Positions 46,801 to 58,342 of a stretch of DNA of 64,000 bases are shown in pieces; positions within the stretch are counted from its first letter, which is position 1; the number at the start of each line of letters is the position of its first letter. The translations under genes were made by a program, and so were the position numbers. The stretch is taken from contig OZ316897.1 in the NCBI GenBank assembly GCA_973895155.1, positions 12,400,001 through 12,464,000 of the forward strand, given 5' to 3'. The notes beneath the pieces were generated by a model. It saw only the letters and a program-made list of their open reading frames with translations. It was not told the origin of the DNA and did not search any database. The DNA is from Marsupella aquatica. Taxonomy: Eukaryota; Marchantiophyta.

Positions 46801-49349
46801 CGAATGCCTTTGTAGGTTCTGGAGGGGACAGTAATGGGCACATTTATAAACAGACCACTCCTTTAAACTTCGTCACCCTTAACAGGCCTTGTTAAGGCCA
46901 TGAATAGACCACAAACAGAGTTGTTTATAAGAGAGCTACTCAAGGTAAAGCACTCACTTGCAGTCTTCATGAGAGTCTCCAAGGATGTACCCAACATCTG
47001 CGGAAAATCCTATTACTGTTACCTGACAGACAAGCAAAAGCCAGACCAACACATCTCAGTTTCTTCACTCTGATGTATATATCAAGCAGGCTCTCATTAA
47101 GCACGCAACATTGAATCATTCACCAAACTGCCAGTGTCAGTCTCGTTCATCCAGACTCTACAAATGTAATCAGCGAATAGTAAAATTCTGCGTACCTACT
47201 AAACAGTTCAAGGCCGACGCACAGTTGACAGCCTATTCAAGAATTACAAAATCAGGCTGACTCACTGACACTAAAAATGGAACCACCAACAGCCACCGGT
47301 TAACCTGCATTGCAGGAACGACACTGGGGGGGAAACTTCGCACTCACTGATGCTGCAACCATAAGAGCTCCAGATAGAATAAACGGACGCCTACGTCCCC
47401 ACTTTGATTTGCATCGGTCACTCCAAATACCGATACAAGGTTGGACCTGAACAATGGCAATTAATGAACATCCGAACAAATTACATATTCAAGAGACCCG
47501 TTTACTAAATAGCTTTCGAGTCTCATTTGAGACCGAATGAGTACTCAAAGCTGTAACATGGCTTGCGAAGAGTAACGTGATTCGGCCTACCGACAAATAG
47601 AGGAGACTATAACCTGTCCAGTTTCCGAAATCAATAGTAAACGCCAAGAGAGAGAACAAACTCCATTTCATTCTACTTCGTACTCACCTGCACTGGGCCC
47701 TAATGGATATTGGTTTCAGACAATTTTGACACAGAATGGCAGAATTTATGTCAACCTCCTAGCCCAAATCATCTATCCTTGATCATAAGGCTGCAAGTGA
47801 GATCATTGACATGCAAATGAAATAGGATTGCTGAACTCGGTTAGAAGTTAAGCCCAAAAGGTGAGGGGACAATTCTTACCACAAGCCCAGTGATTGGACC
47901 ACAAAGCCAGATGAATGAAGAGAACTCATGTTCGATACCAAGTGTCTGCCCACCATAAAAGGAACGAAAATGAGGGAATTGCGGCCAATTTAGATAACTC
48001 CAAACAGTTGACAAACCCAAACGCTTCATATGGTTATCACATTATAGAACCTCAGGCATAAGCTCACCTCACCTTCTGAACTACATAACAGGCAGGAAGC
48101 GTTCATATATGCAGCCCTCTTGCGATCTCAGCCTCCAGACACTGTCCAAAGCCGGCCCAGAACACACGGCAAGCTGAGAAGAACTCCTGTGGCCCCCAAG
48201 GGACGACTAACCAGGAAAGCTGGAATTCTGCTTACTTTACTTAGATTGTCAACATTCTACATGGAAGTGCAAACCAGTCTCTAGGTCTGATGTTCTAATC
48301 TGCTGAGCAGTATAACTGTATACAGTTTCTCTGTTTCCGGTCTCTGTTTTCGGACAAAAGATGTCTCTATAACAGCAGAAAGCAGTTGTTCCTACAGCAG
48401 GACGTACAAATCTTGGAGGAGCACTTGAACTGTATAAAGTGTGTCTCTGTTTCCGGACAAAACCTGTCTCTATAACAGCAGAAAACAATTGTTCCTATGA
48501 CAGGAAGTGCAAATATTCTCTCCTCTAATATCTCGACACTGAAATGCGGGCTTGCAAATTTGAAAACCGAAGGCTCTATGGTTATACCTTTCTACATCAG
48601 TAGTTCGGAAGTGCAAAGAAAGGTAATCTCTGTGCTGGACGTTCTCTGAAGTGAATTCTCGGAACGGAGAGCAGAGAAATCAATGGGCTCAATGGTGTCA
48701 GATTTAATTTATCAGATCAAGTGGGTCATTCTAAGCTCAACATATTTTATTTTGGGCGTCTCTCCTAACTGAATTCCCGTCATTCAAGCGATTGAAACTG
48801 GGTAGAACCTATTCTTAATCAACACAAGTACAGAGGTACCCCTAAGTTGACATGGAGTGAGCAATAACAATGCAGCACGAAGAAAGATGGAGAAGCAAAA
48901 TGAGAGAACTGGGTGGCATCAATGCCTGGAATCTGTCTAGCCTCACATCAACACTCGAACACATGTTCATTCAAGCGAAGATGATGAAAATGCCCTACCT
49001 GAATGTAGGGTGTGAGAAGCGACAATTGCAGAGCCCATCCGAACTGGATGCCTGCTGCCACCATCGAAGCTAATATCAACGTTTTTAGAGGCAACTTCTT
49101 GGACGACGAGTCCTCGGGCCCATTCCTGAATGATTCCCCGCCCGACAGCTCATCATCGTCGGATTCCAGGGTTGTATCTCGTCGCCTTTTCCTTGCGGAC
49201 CACTGCGAACTATCCTCTTCTTCTCCCTCTTCTACGATTTCCACAGCAGTGGTTGTAATGGACGCGAGCTCAATCTGGCCCGTCTCCGCACTGCGTGCAG
49301 CTGCTACTCCTCCTCCTCCGCCTGAACCTCCTCCCCGATCCAACTCCAT
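43802..49349 (-). CDS. SUT: Sucrose/H+ symporter (SUT/SUC), 14 coding exons
   Basis: Proton-coupled sucrose carrier of the GPH/MFS family, acting in the plasma or vacuolar membrane. Exons in coding order: 49349-48999, 47945-47880, 47446-47348, 47022-46958, 46818-46734, 46594-46561, 46418-46319, 46226-46151, 45815-45423, 45218-45075, 44883-44650, 44408-44345, 44163-44120, 43975-43802. They join in frame to 642 aa. Residues 1-95 are an acidic, Gly- and Ser-rich cytosolic N-terminus. The first helix starts [21 protein letters not shown]. The family signature [12 protein letters not shown] lies near 148-159. [12 protein letters not shown] (223-234) and QRDSANA follow. A hydrophilic central loop of ~95 residues (about 308-400) separates the two six-helix halves. 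[15 protein letters not shown] starts at 424, and VGSGPWD-like [16 protein letters not shown] is near 588. The long N-terminus and loop recall the SUT2/SUC3 group, an inference. It is intact; the direction is opposite to RBOH. Confidence 0.97.
48340..48515. repeat. Repeat pair in SUT intron 1
   Basis: Two ~73-bp copies, starting GTCTCTGTTT at 48340 and 48443, share CGGACAAAA, TGTCTCTATAACAGCAGAAA and TTGTTCCTA. The offset is 103 bp. They lie wholly inside the first intron (47946-48998). Confidence 0.85.
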
Positions 49350-50949
49350 TATGAGCGATGTTCAAGGGATCACCGATCCCTTGTTAACCTTCTAATAGCA
49401 GTAAATTGTCTGTGACTAATTCAAATCCCTTTCCTGAAAACTTCGCTTCCGCAGCATATCATAAATTGTGAACCACTACACTGCGTCTCAATTTCGCCAC
49501 AAAGAGGTCACATGACATCAAGCTCCGGTCGCAAAAGGTCTCCTTCTCAAATGCTATCCTAAGTCATCAGGTCTTGTGTCCCCATCGTCACAATCATCAT
49601 CCCCGTATTCAATTTCGTAGGTGTCATTCGTAATGCTTCTACTGCCACAACCATTCGTGGATGAATTGCTCTCATCTCATCACAGGAGCGACATCCCTCC
49701 CTGGACTTTGTTTCCCAAACCTTTTCGTTGCGCTCTCGATCTCTCTCTCTCTACAAGCCCCCGTCAGACACGAGAGACAGATTGATCACGGAGGAATTAA
49801 TCATCGCAAGCACGCAGACAGAGGACAACTCCAGCCCTGCACTCCTCAACTGAGAGGAAAGATCGATCCACCGAATTGGAGCATCACTTTCCCGGAGATC
49901 AAACACCACAAATGGATCCGAGCACGAACGATCTAAAAGAAAAAAATTATGGGGAAACGCAAGAGCCAAAAAGTGGGTTCTTTCCTGGAATTTGGCACCA
50001 GATCTTCCGCGTTTGACCACAGCTCGCCCATCAGAACCGACTAAAATGTGGCGTGGTCTCAGCTATTCCCTCCTTCCATTCTCTTTCTGCGAACTATCTT
50101 TGAGTGATCTGCAAGTCCTGTCGTGTGCGTTCTCGATTTGGGCAGGACATGAAGCACGAAAGAGAAAGCAAAAGCACAGAGTACTGCGTACATTGGGTGA
50201 TTGGGTATCAGAAGTACAGAACGTATTATTATTCTCAGCTCATCAGACATCAGCTCACACTGCCTCAGTCCTTACCGTTGATTTGCGCTCCAGCTGGGTT
50301 CGCAGCATTGGAGTTTTACACGACATGAATGAATGAAGTGTGGTGCGTTGTCAACGCTGGAGTGAGATCCGACTCAGTGATGTACGGCTATGAGGGCTCT
50401 CGAATTATTGTGTCGGTACAGCAGGACTGAAATTTTCTTCTTCTTTTGGGGAGGACGAAGAGAAAGAGGAGTTTCCAGACTTCCGTGTGTCCCAATCTTT
50501 TAATTCCGAAGCAAGAGAGCGAAACTCAAAAGGTGCTCTGAGTCTCGTGTCTACTGGAGTCCATCAACCATATCCTTTTTATCCTTTTTTTTCGTTTGGA
50601 TCTCACCTTTCGAAATTGGATCCTCCATATTTGCCAAAAAGAGCCTGAATGCCCGTTTTTTGCCCGTTTTTTGAATGATGACAAAAAACATCATCCATTT
50701 TCACATACTTTAATACCTTTCCTATTTTTCCCTTTTGCATTTTTCCTGGGCATTTGTATGTTTCTGGGCATTCTGGATTGGAGCATAATGCCCTGGTCAA
50801 GATCTTCATCAACTATTTAGGAAGATTCTCTTCTACTTTTACTAAAATTAGAAACAACAAAGATCTCTCATGCCATGCTAAGGCCCTCTATGAGGAGCAT
50901 TGCAGGCAATAATAGCCATGAAGCTCTTGCTTTGGGAAGCATTATATCC
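49350..50949 (-). promoter_or_regulatory. Presumed upstream region of SUT
   Basis: No coding region is recognised. It follows the SUT start codon at 49349 on the minus strand, so the left part is the likely 5' leader and promoter. The transcription start cannot be placed. Confidence 0.3.
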
Positions 50950-51345
50950 TCGGTTTGGACTTGTCGGACAAATAAGGGGTCTAGACCCCAACAAATGACA
51001 TTTGTCACACCCGGTTGTCCCGGCCCCGGCCCCGGTCAGCCCACACCCCGCCCCGACCCTGACCGGCCCCGACCTGTCCCAGCCTGACCCTGGCCTGTCC
51101 TGCCCCCCCCCCCCCGCCCCGACCTTACCCTGCCCTGACGCGGCCCCAACCCTGCCCGGCCCGGACCCTGAAACCAAGGGAGTCCGGGATCGTGCCGGGA
51201 GGGTATGGGAGAGTTCAGGGCCAGGAGGGGGTCGGGAAAGTTCGGGGCCAGCCGGGGAATGTTGTCAAATATGCGACAAATGACCCCTTTTGGAGCCGAC
51301 AAATGACAAGTTGTCGTGTCCAACAACATGAAACTTGTCCGTCAG
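50950..51345. repeat. Foldback-type dispersed repeat, copy B
   Basis: A C-rich arm (51010-51175, with a C13 run near 51105) is followed by a G-rich arm (51180-51260). Outer ends are inverted relatives: CTTGTCGGACAAATAAGGGG on the left pairs imperfectly with the complement of CCCCTTTTGGAGCCGACAAA on the right. The right end matches 625-705. This is consistent with a non-autonomous foldback or MITE-like element; no protein is encoded. Confidence 0.55.
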
Positions 51346-51779
51346 TTCAAACGGGGATTATATCCTATAATGCCCTCGGGACAGGACTTTAACATCATGT
51401 ACATAATATTATTTTCAGAGTCACAATCTAGAGGCTTCACTCTAGACACCTAGACCCCAACTCTACTTCACATTGTGATTAGTTATATAGAAGCTCCAGT
51501 AATAGAGCATCTCAAACCTCTTAGTTCTGGTTCTGGTCACGGTCACATAGGTTTTCCCTGATATAAATCTGCAAACTCATGTGGTTTTATACTTATGACC
51601 AGAGTCCAAAATTTGTACTTTTGGGCCGGGGATCTTTTCCCGGCCCTTTAGGTTAGAGATGCCCCAATAGAAATTTCTCCATGGATTCCAAAATATATGC
51701 TCAATTCAAATTTCTCAACCCAGATGGACCATGGCTATACCCTCTGTTCTGCTCATACCATACATACTAATCTCTAACC
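51346..51779. other. Repeat-derived intergenic DNA
   Basis: 51420-51490 (CTAGAGGCTTCACTCTAGA with CTAGACCCC) resembles 30325-30390. No gene. Confidence 0.4.
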
Positions 51780-52190
51780 AAAGCTACATGGTGACAAACA
51801 AATTGAACAATATGGTTTGTGAATAGCTTTTACAATACAGTGGACACTCTAGGTCTCTCAACTAGCGCAATGTCTATGCTCTGCAAAATATTGTTGATAG
51901 TAAGTGATCTTGAGCTTTAATGTTGTCAAACATAAACTGTTAGAATGATGCCCAGACACTTGGATGCTACAGGTGGTCAACTAGTATCATGTCTGACAAT
52001 TAGAATTCATGCAAGGAATGTGCAAGTTGCGAGGACTATAAGTTAGGCCAATATCATGGCTAGGAGAAAATGACACCATAACCAAATGGCCAGGGAGGCT
52101 TCCGGCCAAAATGAGAATTCATAAACAAACCATGAAAAAGAAAGAATGGGATTGTATACTACAGTGTGTAGATGTTCATCATAGAACTTG
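51780..52190 (-). repeat. Dispersed repeat R2, copy 2
   Basis: Patchy partner of 15800-16330. ATCATGGCTAGGAGAAAATG-CACCATAACCAA and CATGAAAAAGAAAGAATGGG-ATTG are the clearest matches. No readable protein in this copy. Confidence 0.45.
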
Positions 52191-54340
52191 CTTGCTTCAG
52201 TATTTTGTCCTGTAACAAATCAAAATTATTATATTTTAATGCTACAAATTAAAAAATTCATTAAGGGAACAATAAGGTTTTTAATTAGATGTATTAAAAG
52301 TAGGGACACTTTGAGAGTTATATTGATATGTGAAAGTATTTAATAATTAATGTTGAGAAGTACTCATAACTATTGTGTGATGGATGAAACTAAAGCCCAG
52401 ATGGACCTCCACATGATTGTCTATGAAGCCCAGATGGACTTGCTCAGAACATTCCAATTGACTCAGATAACATTGTTTACACTTATGACTGAAATATGAC
52501 CTATAAACAGTCTTATTACCGTTTGTAGCCGGTGTCAGATAGGTAACCAAACCCGTCTCCTCGATAACTTGACAATTAAACATGAAAGACATCATGCCAT
52601 TGCTGAGGAACATTAGTTTTCAGTTGACCCACATGAAATTTTCCTAGTGAAATCATGATCTAGCATATTTGACCATCTTTGTGTTCACTGGGAATGGAGC
52701 AAATGATCTCAAAAGGGTCTTAAAATTTGTTACAGACAAAATTCGACATGAAGACCATGATAGAAATATTTCAGCTTAAACTGAGATCCAGGAGTAGTTC
52801 AAATAATTTGACCATATGCCAAATTCAAAGGTAAAGTTTAATTATGTAAGTTGCAAACAGTTGACAATTTTGACAACCCTGTCGAGTAAATCATGAAGAC
52901 GTCACGCACATTTTGAAAATGTACTATGTGCTATTTGCCTGATTACAGGAATCATTTAGTTTCACAAAGAGATCTTGTACGTCCAACCTTTGATCTTGTG
53001 AAATAACATAGGTGTCTCCTTTGCTTCAGCATTATTGTTCCTATTTGATGCCAAAGATGATGCTCGTTGGGATCAAGTAGGTTCACTCCTGGTAGATAAT
53101 TTTGGATCTCCATAGATTGACAAACTTTGCGTTTGTCCTTGCATGGTGGGCCGAGAGAGTAGAGAAGATTGCCCGCTACTTCCTCTTTAAGTAATAGACC
53201 AAGGAGGGGATAGTCAAGATAATTCTCCTCTGGTAGTTGACCGAGTGACACGTCAAGCAATGAAGTTGTTATATGCATCAATATTCATTATGTCTTTATT
53301 GACTCTTTCTCCCTCCTTTCCTTTGCTCTGCTCCTCCTCTCACTAAGCGGGTTAACTATCCAAAATCTTAGGAACCACGACCAATCCAAAATAGGTATTG
53401 TTGATAAAAATTAACTGTTTTTTTAGATGTACGAGGCAAAAGAAGGTATTATAATTTGGCCAATAAACTCATGTTTATAGAATTTCTCTAATATATATCT
53501 TTTATAAAGTAAAATAGATCATTCATATTAAAAATAGAGATATTCTTGGAATATTTTTGTTATAAAATATGTGTATTTATATTAGGCTAGGATCGCACAT
53601 GGTACCCCAAAATATACACTAAGTTAACCCCTCAAGCTCCTCCTCCGTTTGCTTTTCTTGCTTCTCCTTTGTTCACTTTCCCTGCAAGGGTTCTTTGTGA
53701 GTAAACTCTTTCTCTCTATCAACTCCCTCTTTGAATTGCACACCAGTTTTGTGACAACGCCTCAATCATTGTGGGCATTTTGTTAGGGCTCGTTTGACCA
53801 TAAGCAAAGACGATGGCTATTGTTGGGAAAACATGCACGATACCACCATGATCATAACCAACAAGCATGCACACATCAACACCAAGAGATATATGGTTCA
53901 CTTCCACCGAGGCTACATCCACGAGAACACACAAGAGCTTTACTAAGCTTTGGCCACCATGGTCATACAAAGCCTCCTTGTACAAGCTCTTCTCCTAGCA
54001 CCTAGCTAGTTCCCTCAACAATGAGCATGAGTCTCCAAGAAGAACTCTCCCTAACCCCTCTATATGCTAGATGCAAGAGTCACGGCTAATAACCATTACA
54101 CCCCAAGGGCGATTTAGCCTAAGTAACTAGAAGTTAACCCAAGACTAGAGTTAACCCTAACAGTTACCAATGTGTGAGCACTCGTTTGCAGATGGCAAAA
54201 TAGAAAAGGAAGGTCATGAGATTGTGAAATAAAACTCACATTTCAATCAGGCGAGGAAAGAGAAAGCATGTCCTTTGCACTCTCCTAGTACACAGTACGC
54301 ACACTCTATTGGGCAATCCACTCCAAGAACTGTAAGGAAA
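52191..54340. other. AT-rich intergenic DNA, no gene seen
   Basis: Open frames on the minus strand at 52347-52613, 52952-53281 and 53719-53985 have no recognisable domain. A small direct repeat, AAGCCCAGATGGAC, occurs at about 52394 and 52428. Confidence 0.35.
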
Positions 54341-54482
54341 TACCTACTTACATCACAAGCAGAGATCTTAATTGCTTACTCAATGCTCTTATACTCCACC
54401 CCACAAAGTGTCAAGCAATACCTACATACATAACGAGGAGAGACCTTAATTGCTTACTCAATGCTCTGATACTCCACCCCAC
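54341..54482. repeat. 78-bp tandem duplication
   Basis: TACCTAC (54341 and 54419) begins two copies that share CTTAATTGCTTACTCAATGC followed by TCT-ATACTCCACCCCACA. The offset is 78 bp. Confidence 0.85.
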
Positions 54483-54652
54483 ATGCTGATATTGTGCATA
54501 GATGTGCGCCATTTAGGTCGGGTACATCTATTTTCTTTGCTCCCAATTCACAATACTCAATACAATAAATGTCATACACACGTACATATGTTTTTGAAGC
54601 AAACATTAGTATATCGGCCAGAACAAAGCTTTAGCTGCCAGTGGTGCGAACC

Positions 54653-54984
54653 TCACAACATTGCATAGAAGCACATCATTGAAAAGCTAGGAGACTCATC
54701 AAAAGAGTAAAATGCAGGATACATTAGACCCGCCAGGTAGAGCATGGTTGTAAGCAACGGTGTGATCATCTGGGCGCTCCAAGTCTTCAACACTCCCTTT
54801 GTCAATTCCTTGGTGCTCAATGCCCTAAGTCGCCCTTGTGGCAAAAAGTTTTTCTTCAACTTGATCTGCCCGTCTTGCTGTTGCTCGTCATTGGTGTTGT
54901 AGTTGCCTGCCGCCGTGAAGCTCATTGCCTTCTCGTGTATGTCGGACACCTTGTTCTTCACTCTCTGCAGGCTGTTAACTTTGT
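54653..54984 (-). CDS. Possible exon of an unrecognised protein
   Basis: I do not recognise this product. The frame is open for ~110 codons and its composition looks protein-like: a charged region (SLQRVKNKVSDIHEKAMSF, then a Gln/Asp-rich stretch), a basic region, then a ~20-residue hydrophobic segment ending LYLAGLMYPAF. There is no ATG at its left limit; a CGTAG acceptor-like site on the minus strand would start an exon at 54984. The next in-frame ATG is internal. It could be a 3'-terminal exon, a transposon-carried fragment or chance. It lies ~750 bp left of the copia insertion. Confidence 0.25.
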
Positions 54985-55725
54985 CTACGGTCAATTTAAC
55001 AGCTCAAGTTAGAAAGATAATGTTACAAAAAAAACAACCATAGTTGGCTGACAAGATGGAATGGATCAACATGGCTTTTATGCCCATGGTTGTACATAGT
55101 TTCTTTTAAACTACAGATGCCATTCACAAACAAACGGTTTTGCAACACTGACCAGTGGTATAATTCATCATTGTCATATATCAAGCCATGTCTCTCCAAC
55201 TTGCCTTTCTGTCAGCTGATGGTAATATATGGCACCACATAACCTATCAAAATTCAGATAACCTCCACCCGTTTCCTTGTTGGTGAGGAGATATACACTT
55301 GTCTAGTGACATAATGATGTCAAAATTGATATCTTGAAGAGTTCAGATAGTAACATAATAGCAGTTTCCGCCTGCACCCATTTCCTCATTTTTAGGAGAT
55401 ACACACACCGACATACTGCAACACTACTGCAATCAATTTCCTACACACCATCAAACTACTCTTGCAGTGAGGAAGACCTAAGACCTGCTAAAAGGAAACG
55501 TCATACAAAAGGCACAAGCTAAAGTTTGTCACCTTCACAAATGGCCAGGATTTGACAGATAGTGAAGCATCTCCTCATGCAATTTTCCAATGACAGCTCC
55601 CCATTGCGAACCAAAACACTTTACAAAACCAACCCAAGACTAACATATGAAACCCACATAAAACAGTCTAAAAGCTTCATGAGTAAAGTTTGTGACAACT
55701 TGACAATTTTCTTAAGTGATGGGCT
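54985..55725. other. Intergenic DNA left of the copia element
   Basis: No gene is recognised. If 54653-54984 is a real exon, further minus-strand exons could lie here or beyond the copia insertion. Confidence 0.3.
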
Positions 55726-55730
55726 TAAAC
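55726..55730. other. Target site duplication, left (TAAAC)
   Basis: TAAAC directly precedes the 5' LTR and is repeated directly after the 3' LTR (62228-62232), the 5-bp duplication expected for Ty1-copia integration. Confidence 0.95.
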
Positions 55731-56151
55731 TATTGGGTATTTACTCTTACGTCTAGGTTAGGTATGACGTGGTTGGTACAACAACGTGGGTTGGTACAAC
55801 TACGTGGTTAGGTACAACTACGTGATTAGGTACAACTATGTGGTTAGGTACAACTACGTGATTAGGTACAACTATGTGGTTAGGTACAACTAAGTTGCAC
55901 ACTATATCATAAGAGGCATGTGTGCTTGGAGAGGTAGAACCAAGGCTCATTGTTATGGAGCCACTTGAGAGATAGGGAGAGCTTACACTGTGGAGACTCG
56001 GTATAGCCGACGGGTTTAGAGTTCAGTAAAGCTCTCTTGTGTGTTCCCGTGGACGTAGCCTCAAGGAGGTGAACCACGTATCTCTTGTGTCGACTATTGT
56101 GCGTTGGATGGTTCATGGGCTTGCCGTTGCGATCGTCGTCTATGCTCAACA
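55731..56151 (+). repeat. 5' LTR of the copia element
   Basis: 421 bp, ending CAACA, the inverse of the TGTTG that opens the 3' copy; here the start is TATTG. It contains seven 18-bp repeats at about 55771-55895. Confidence 0.96.
55771..55895 (+). promoter_or_regulatory. Seven 18-bp ACGT-core repeats in the LTR
   Basis: Units of the form ACGTGGTTAGGTACAACT recur seven times with an 18-bp step. The first is TGACGTGG, a strong plant bZIP-type sequence; the others carry ACGTGG, ACGTGA or a C-to-T variant ATGTGG. The position in the U3-like part of the LTR suggests an enhancer. Binding itself is an inference. The 3' LTR has the same array at about 61847-61971. Confidence 0.55.
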
Positions 56152-56153
56152 AT

Positions 56154-56165
56154 TGGTATCAGAGC
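56154..56165 (+). other. Primer binding site (initiator tRNA-Met)
   Basis: TGGTATCAGAGC starts two bases after the 5' LTR. It is the standard complement of the plant initiator Met tRNA 3' end used by most copia elements. Confidence 0.95.
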
Positions 56166-57484
56166 ATGCTTGGGAGGTGACGTGTGTTCGTGACGGGATT
56201 TCATGACGGTTTTTTCCAGCGTTGAGTGTTGGTGGATTTTCCAGAGTTCCATCGCATGGAACTTGGAGTTTATGGGCTCAACGGATAGATCAGGGCAAGA
56301 GCTTTCTAACGGTGTGAAGAAATCGTTGAACGGAGCTCGTGGTGCAGAGAGATCTAAGTTTTCGTCATTCTGGATTTTGTGAAGAAAGTTGGCAATCGAC
56401 TCGGAGGGAGAAGCGTCAAGTGTTTTGACTCAACGGAGAGATTGAGGCAAGACGATTGTTTTTGAGTCCGGGATTGGCTCTTTGATGCAAAGAGGAAGGC
56501 TAAGCAAAATCAATTACCTTGTTGGACTTGGTGACGGCACCAAGTGCAATTGATCAACATTCGTTGTTGACAAGGTACCATTTTTTTCTCTTTGAAAAAC
56601 TGATTCGAAATTGGCTATGGCAATTGAGAGAAATCTGTCATCTTTACCAATTTTTTTCTCCCTCGTTCTTTCCTCGTTTTGGGTGCTTCTTATATCGATC
56701 TTCATCGCCTCGGAGTCTAGTTTCCAAATCTGAAATCGGATCTTGATTTCGTCAAAACCCGAGTGAGATATCTTGCGTTTGGTGTCGAGGGGTACATTCT
56801 GCCGTGTGTATTTTCTGCGCGCACGACCAGATTTCGACGACGAAGGGTGGTAGGGGGTTTTGGGGGTTCGAGGACACATGTCAGCCCCTCGATTGTTCTT
56901 CCAAAATTCCCACAGGGCCTGTACAAGGGTCATAGAATATTCCAAAAAACCAGAGAGCTATTTTTTGACCGTCCGACAAAGATTTCATCCACCGAACGGT
57001 AACTTTTTTGGTTATTTTTCGGCGAGGTCGTAGCCATTGAAGTTGGCAATGCAGCGCACCAATCACATCGCAATTCCGACAACGGGTTGTACTTGGTATT
57101 TCGGTTATTCCCTGAGGTGGTCAAAACGGGGGAGTTTCCCAAGGTTTTACCCACCTCGACCGAAATTTGAATAACTTTTCCGTCAAATTTCAATTTTGAT
57201 TTTGGTTTTCAGTATTGGACTCCTAGCTTTGTGGGCTACGCGGCGGTGTTGAGTTTCGAGTTTTTTGAGAAGTTGTGAAAAACAACATTTTTTGTGACTT
57301 TCTCATATGAGTGATTCGGAGGAGTTTTTTCGAAGACGTGGAACTTGAAGCACGAGGATCACCGCGGAGGTTTCAGGGGCAGAGAGAGGAGCAGAAGGAA
57401 GAGCACGTGACACCGATACCATCACTGGTGCGGCGTGTGGTGGAGGAAGCAGTACTACTACCGGAGCTCACGGTAAAGAAGAAG
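56166..57484 (+). other. Copia 5' untranslated leader
   Basis: About 1.3 kb without a recognised domain. An ATG at 57307 opens a short acidic frame, which a T run (six Ts, about 57325-57330) throws out of register with gag. The in-frame sequence upstream of 57485 is open only back to 57311, after a TGA. Confidence 0.6.
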
Positions 57485-58342
57485 ATGGGGACTTTCAAGC
57501 TTGGGGGACCCAAGTATGAAGTGACAAAGTATGATGGGCGCTCTGACTACTTGCTATGGGAGAAGCAGGTGAAGGGAGTGCTTTATGCGTCAGGGATGGG
57601 CCAACTGCTGAGCCCTCGTGAAGACGATGTTGATGAGAAACAATGGGACCGCATGCAGGAGCAGGGAGTGTGGTGTGTTACACTCTATCTCATGCCTCCC
57701 ATCATCAAGCAGTTAGGTGCACATAAGGATTGCATGTCCTTGTTTGCGGAATTGCAGAGCAAGTATCACCGCAAGGAGTTGTCGAACCGGCTCTACACTT
57801 CCTACAAACTGATGAGTTTCAGGATGAAGGAATCTGGTACGAAGTTGCAAGACCATGTGGATGCTTTCAACGACATGGTCGTTGACTTGGAAAACCTTGG
57901 GGAGACTTTGAATGATGAGACGAAGGCTCTGCAGCTTCTTAGTTCATTGCCTCCATCTTACCAGTCCCTATCACGAGTGTTGTTGCATCGTGATAGGGAT
58001 ACCATTTCATACAATGACGTGGTAAGTTCTCTGCTTAGTGATGATCTTCAGCAGAAGATGCACATCACGTCACAACCTTCATCATCTGGTGCTGCCCTCA
58101 ATGTTAACCGTGGGAGGAGTATGCAGCGACCAACTGGGGACCGTAGAACCCAGTTTAGATCTAAATCCAGATCTAAGTCCAAGGGTAAATCCCCTCAGAG
58201 GAGGCAGGTGACATGTTGGAAGTGCAACCAAGTTGGACACTTCAAGCGAGACTGTAAGGGAAAGGCAGCGGAAACTTCATCGGCAAATGTGGCTAGGGCT
58301 GATGGAGAAGCTGATTTACTCAATGATGAGTATGTTTTATGA
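57485..58342 (+). CDS. gag: Copia Gag (capsid/nucleocapsid)
   Basis: Gag forms the particle and packages element RNA. The first in-frame ATG is at 57485 (MGTFKLGGPKYEV). The open frame extends upstream to 57311 without an ATG. A UBN2/retrotransposon-gag region follows (YDGRSDYLLWEKQVKG ... SSLPPSYQSL). A Ser/Arg/Lys-rich stretch precedes a CCHC zinc knuckle, CWKCNQVGHFKRDC, at about 58215-58256. The frame ends at TGA 58340-58342. The reading frame continues unchanged into pol, so this TGA is either a nonsense mutation in a single gag-pol frame or a natural terminator. Copia elements mostly use one frame, so I favour mutation. Confidence 0.85.
   Translation: MGTFKLGGPKYEVTKYDGRSDYLLWEKQVKGVLYASGMGQLLSPREDDVDEKQWDRMQEQGVWCVTLYLMPPIIKQLGAHKDCMSLFAELQSKYHRKELSNRLYTSYKLMSFRMKESGTKLQDHVDAFNDMVVDLENLGETLNDETKALQLLSSLPPSYQSLSRVLLHRDRDTISYNDVVSSLLSDDLQQKMHITSQPSSSGAALNVNRGRSMQRPTGDRRTQFRSKSRSKSKGKSPQRRQVTCWKCNQVGHFKRDCKGKAAETSSANVARADGEADLLNDEYVL

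Noticed and set aside
55753-55950. Minus-strand frame with VVPNHVVVPNH repeats, also at 61829-62026
   Set aside because: Antisense translation of the 18-bp repeats in the copia LTRs.
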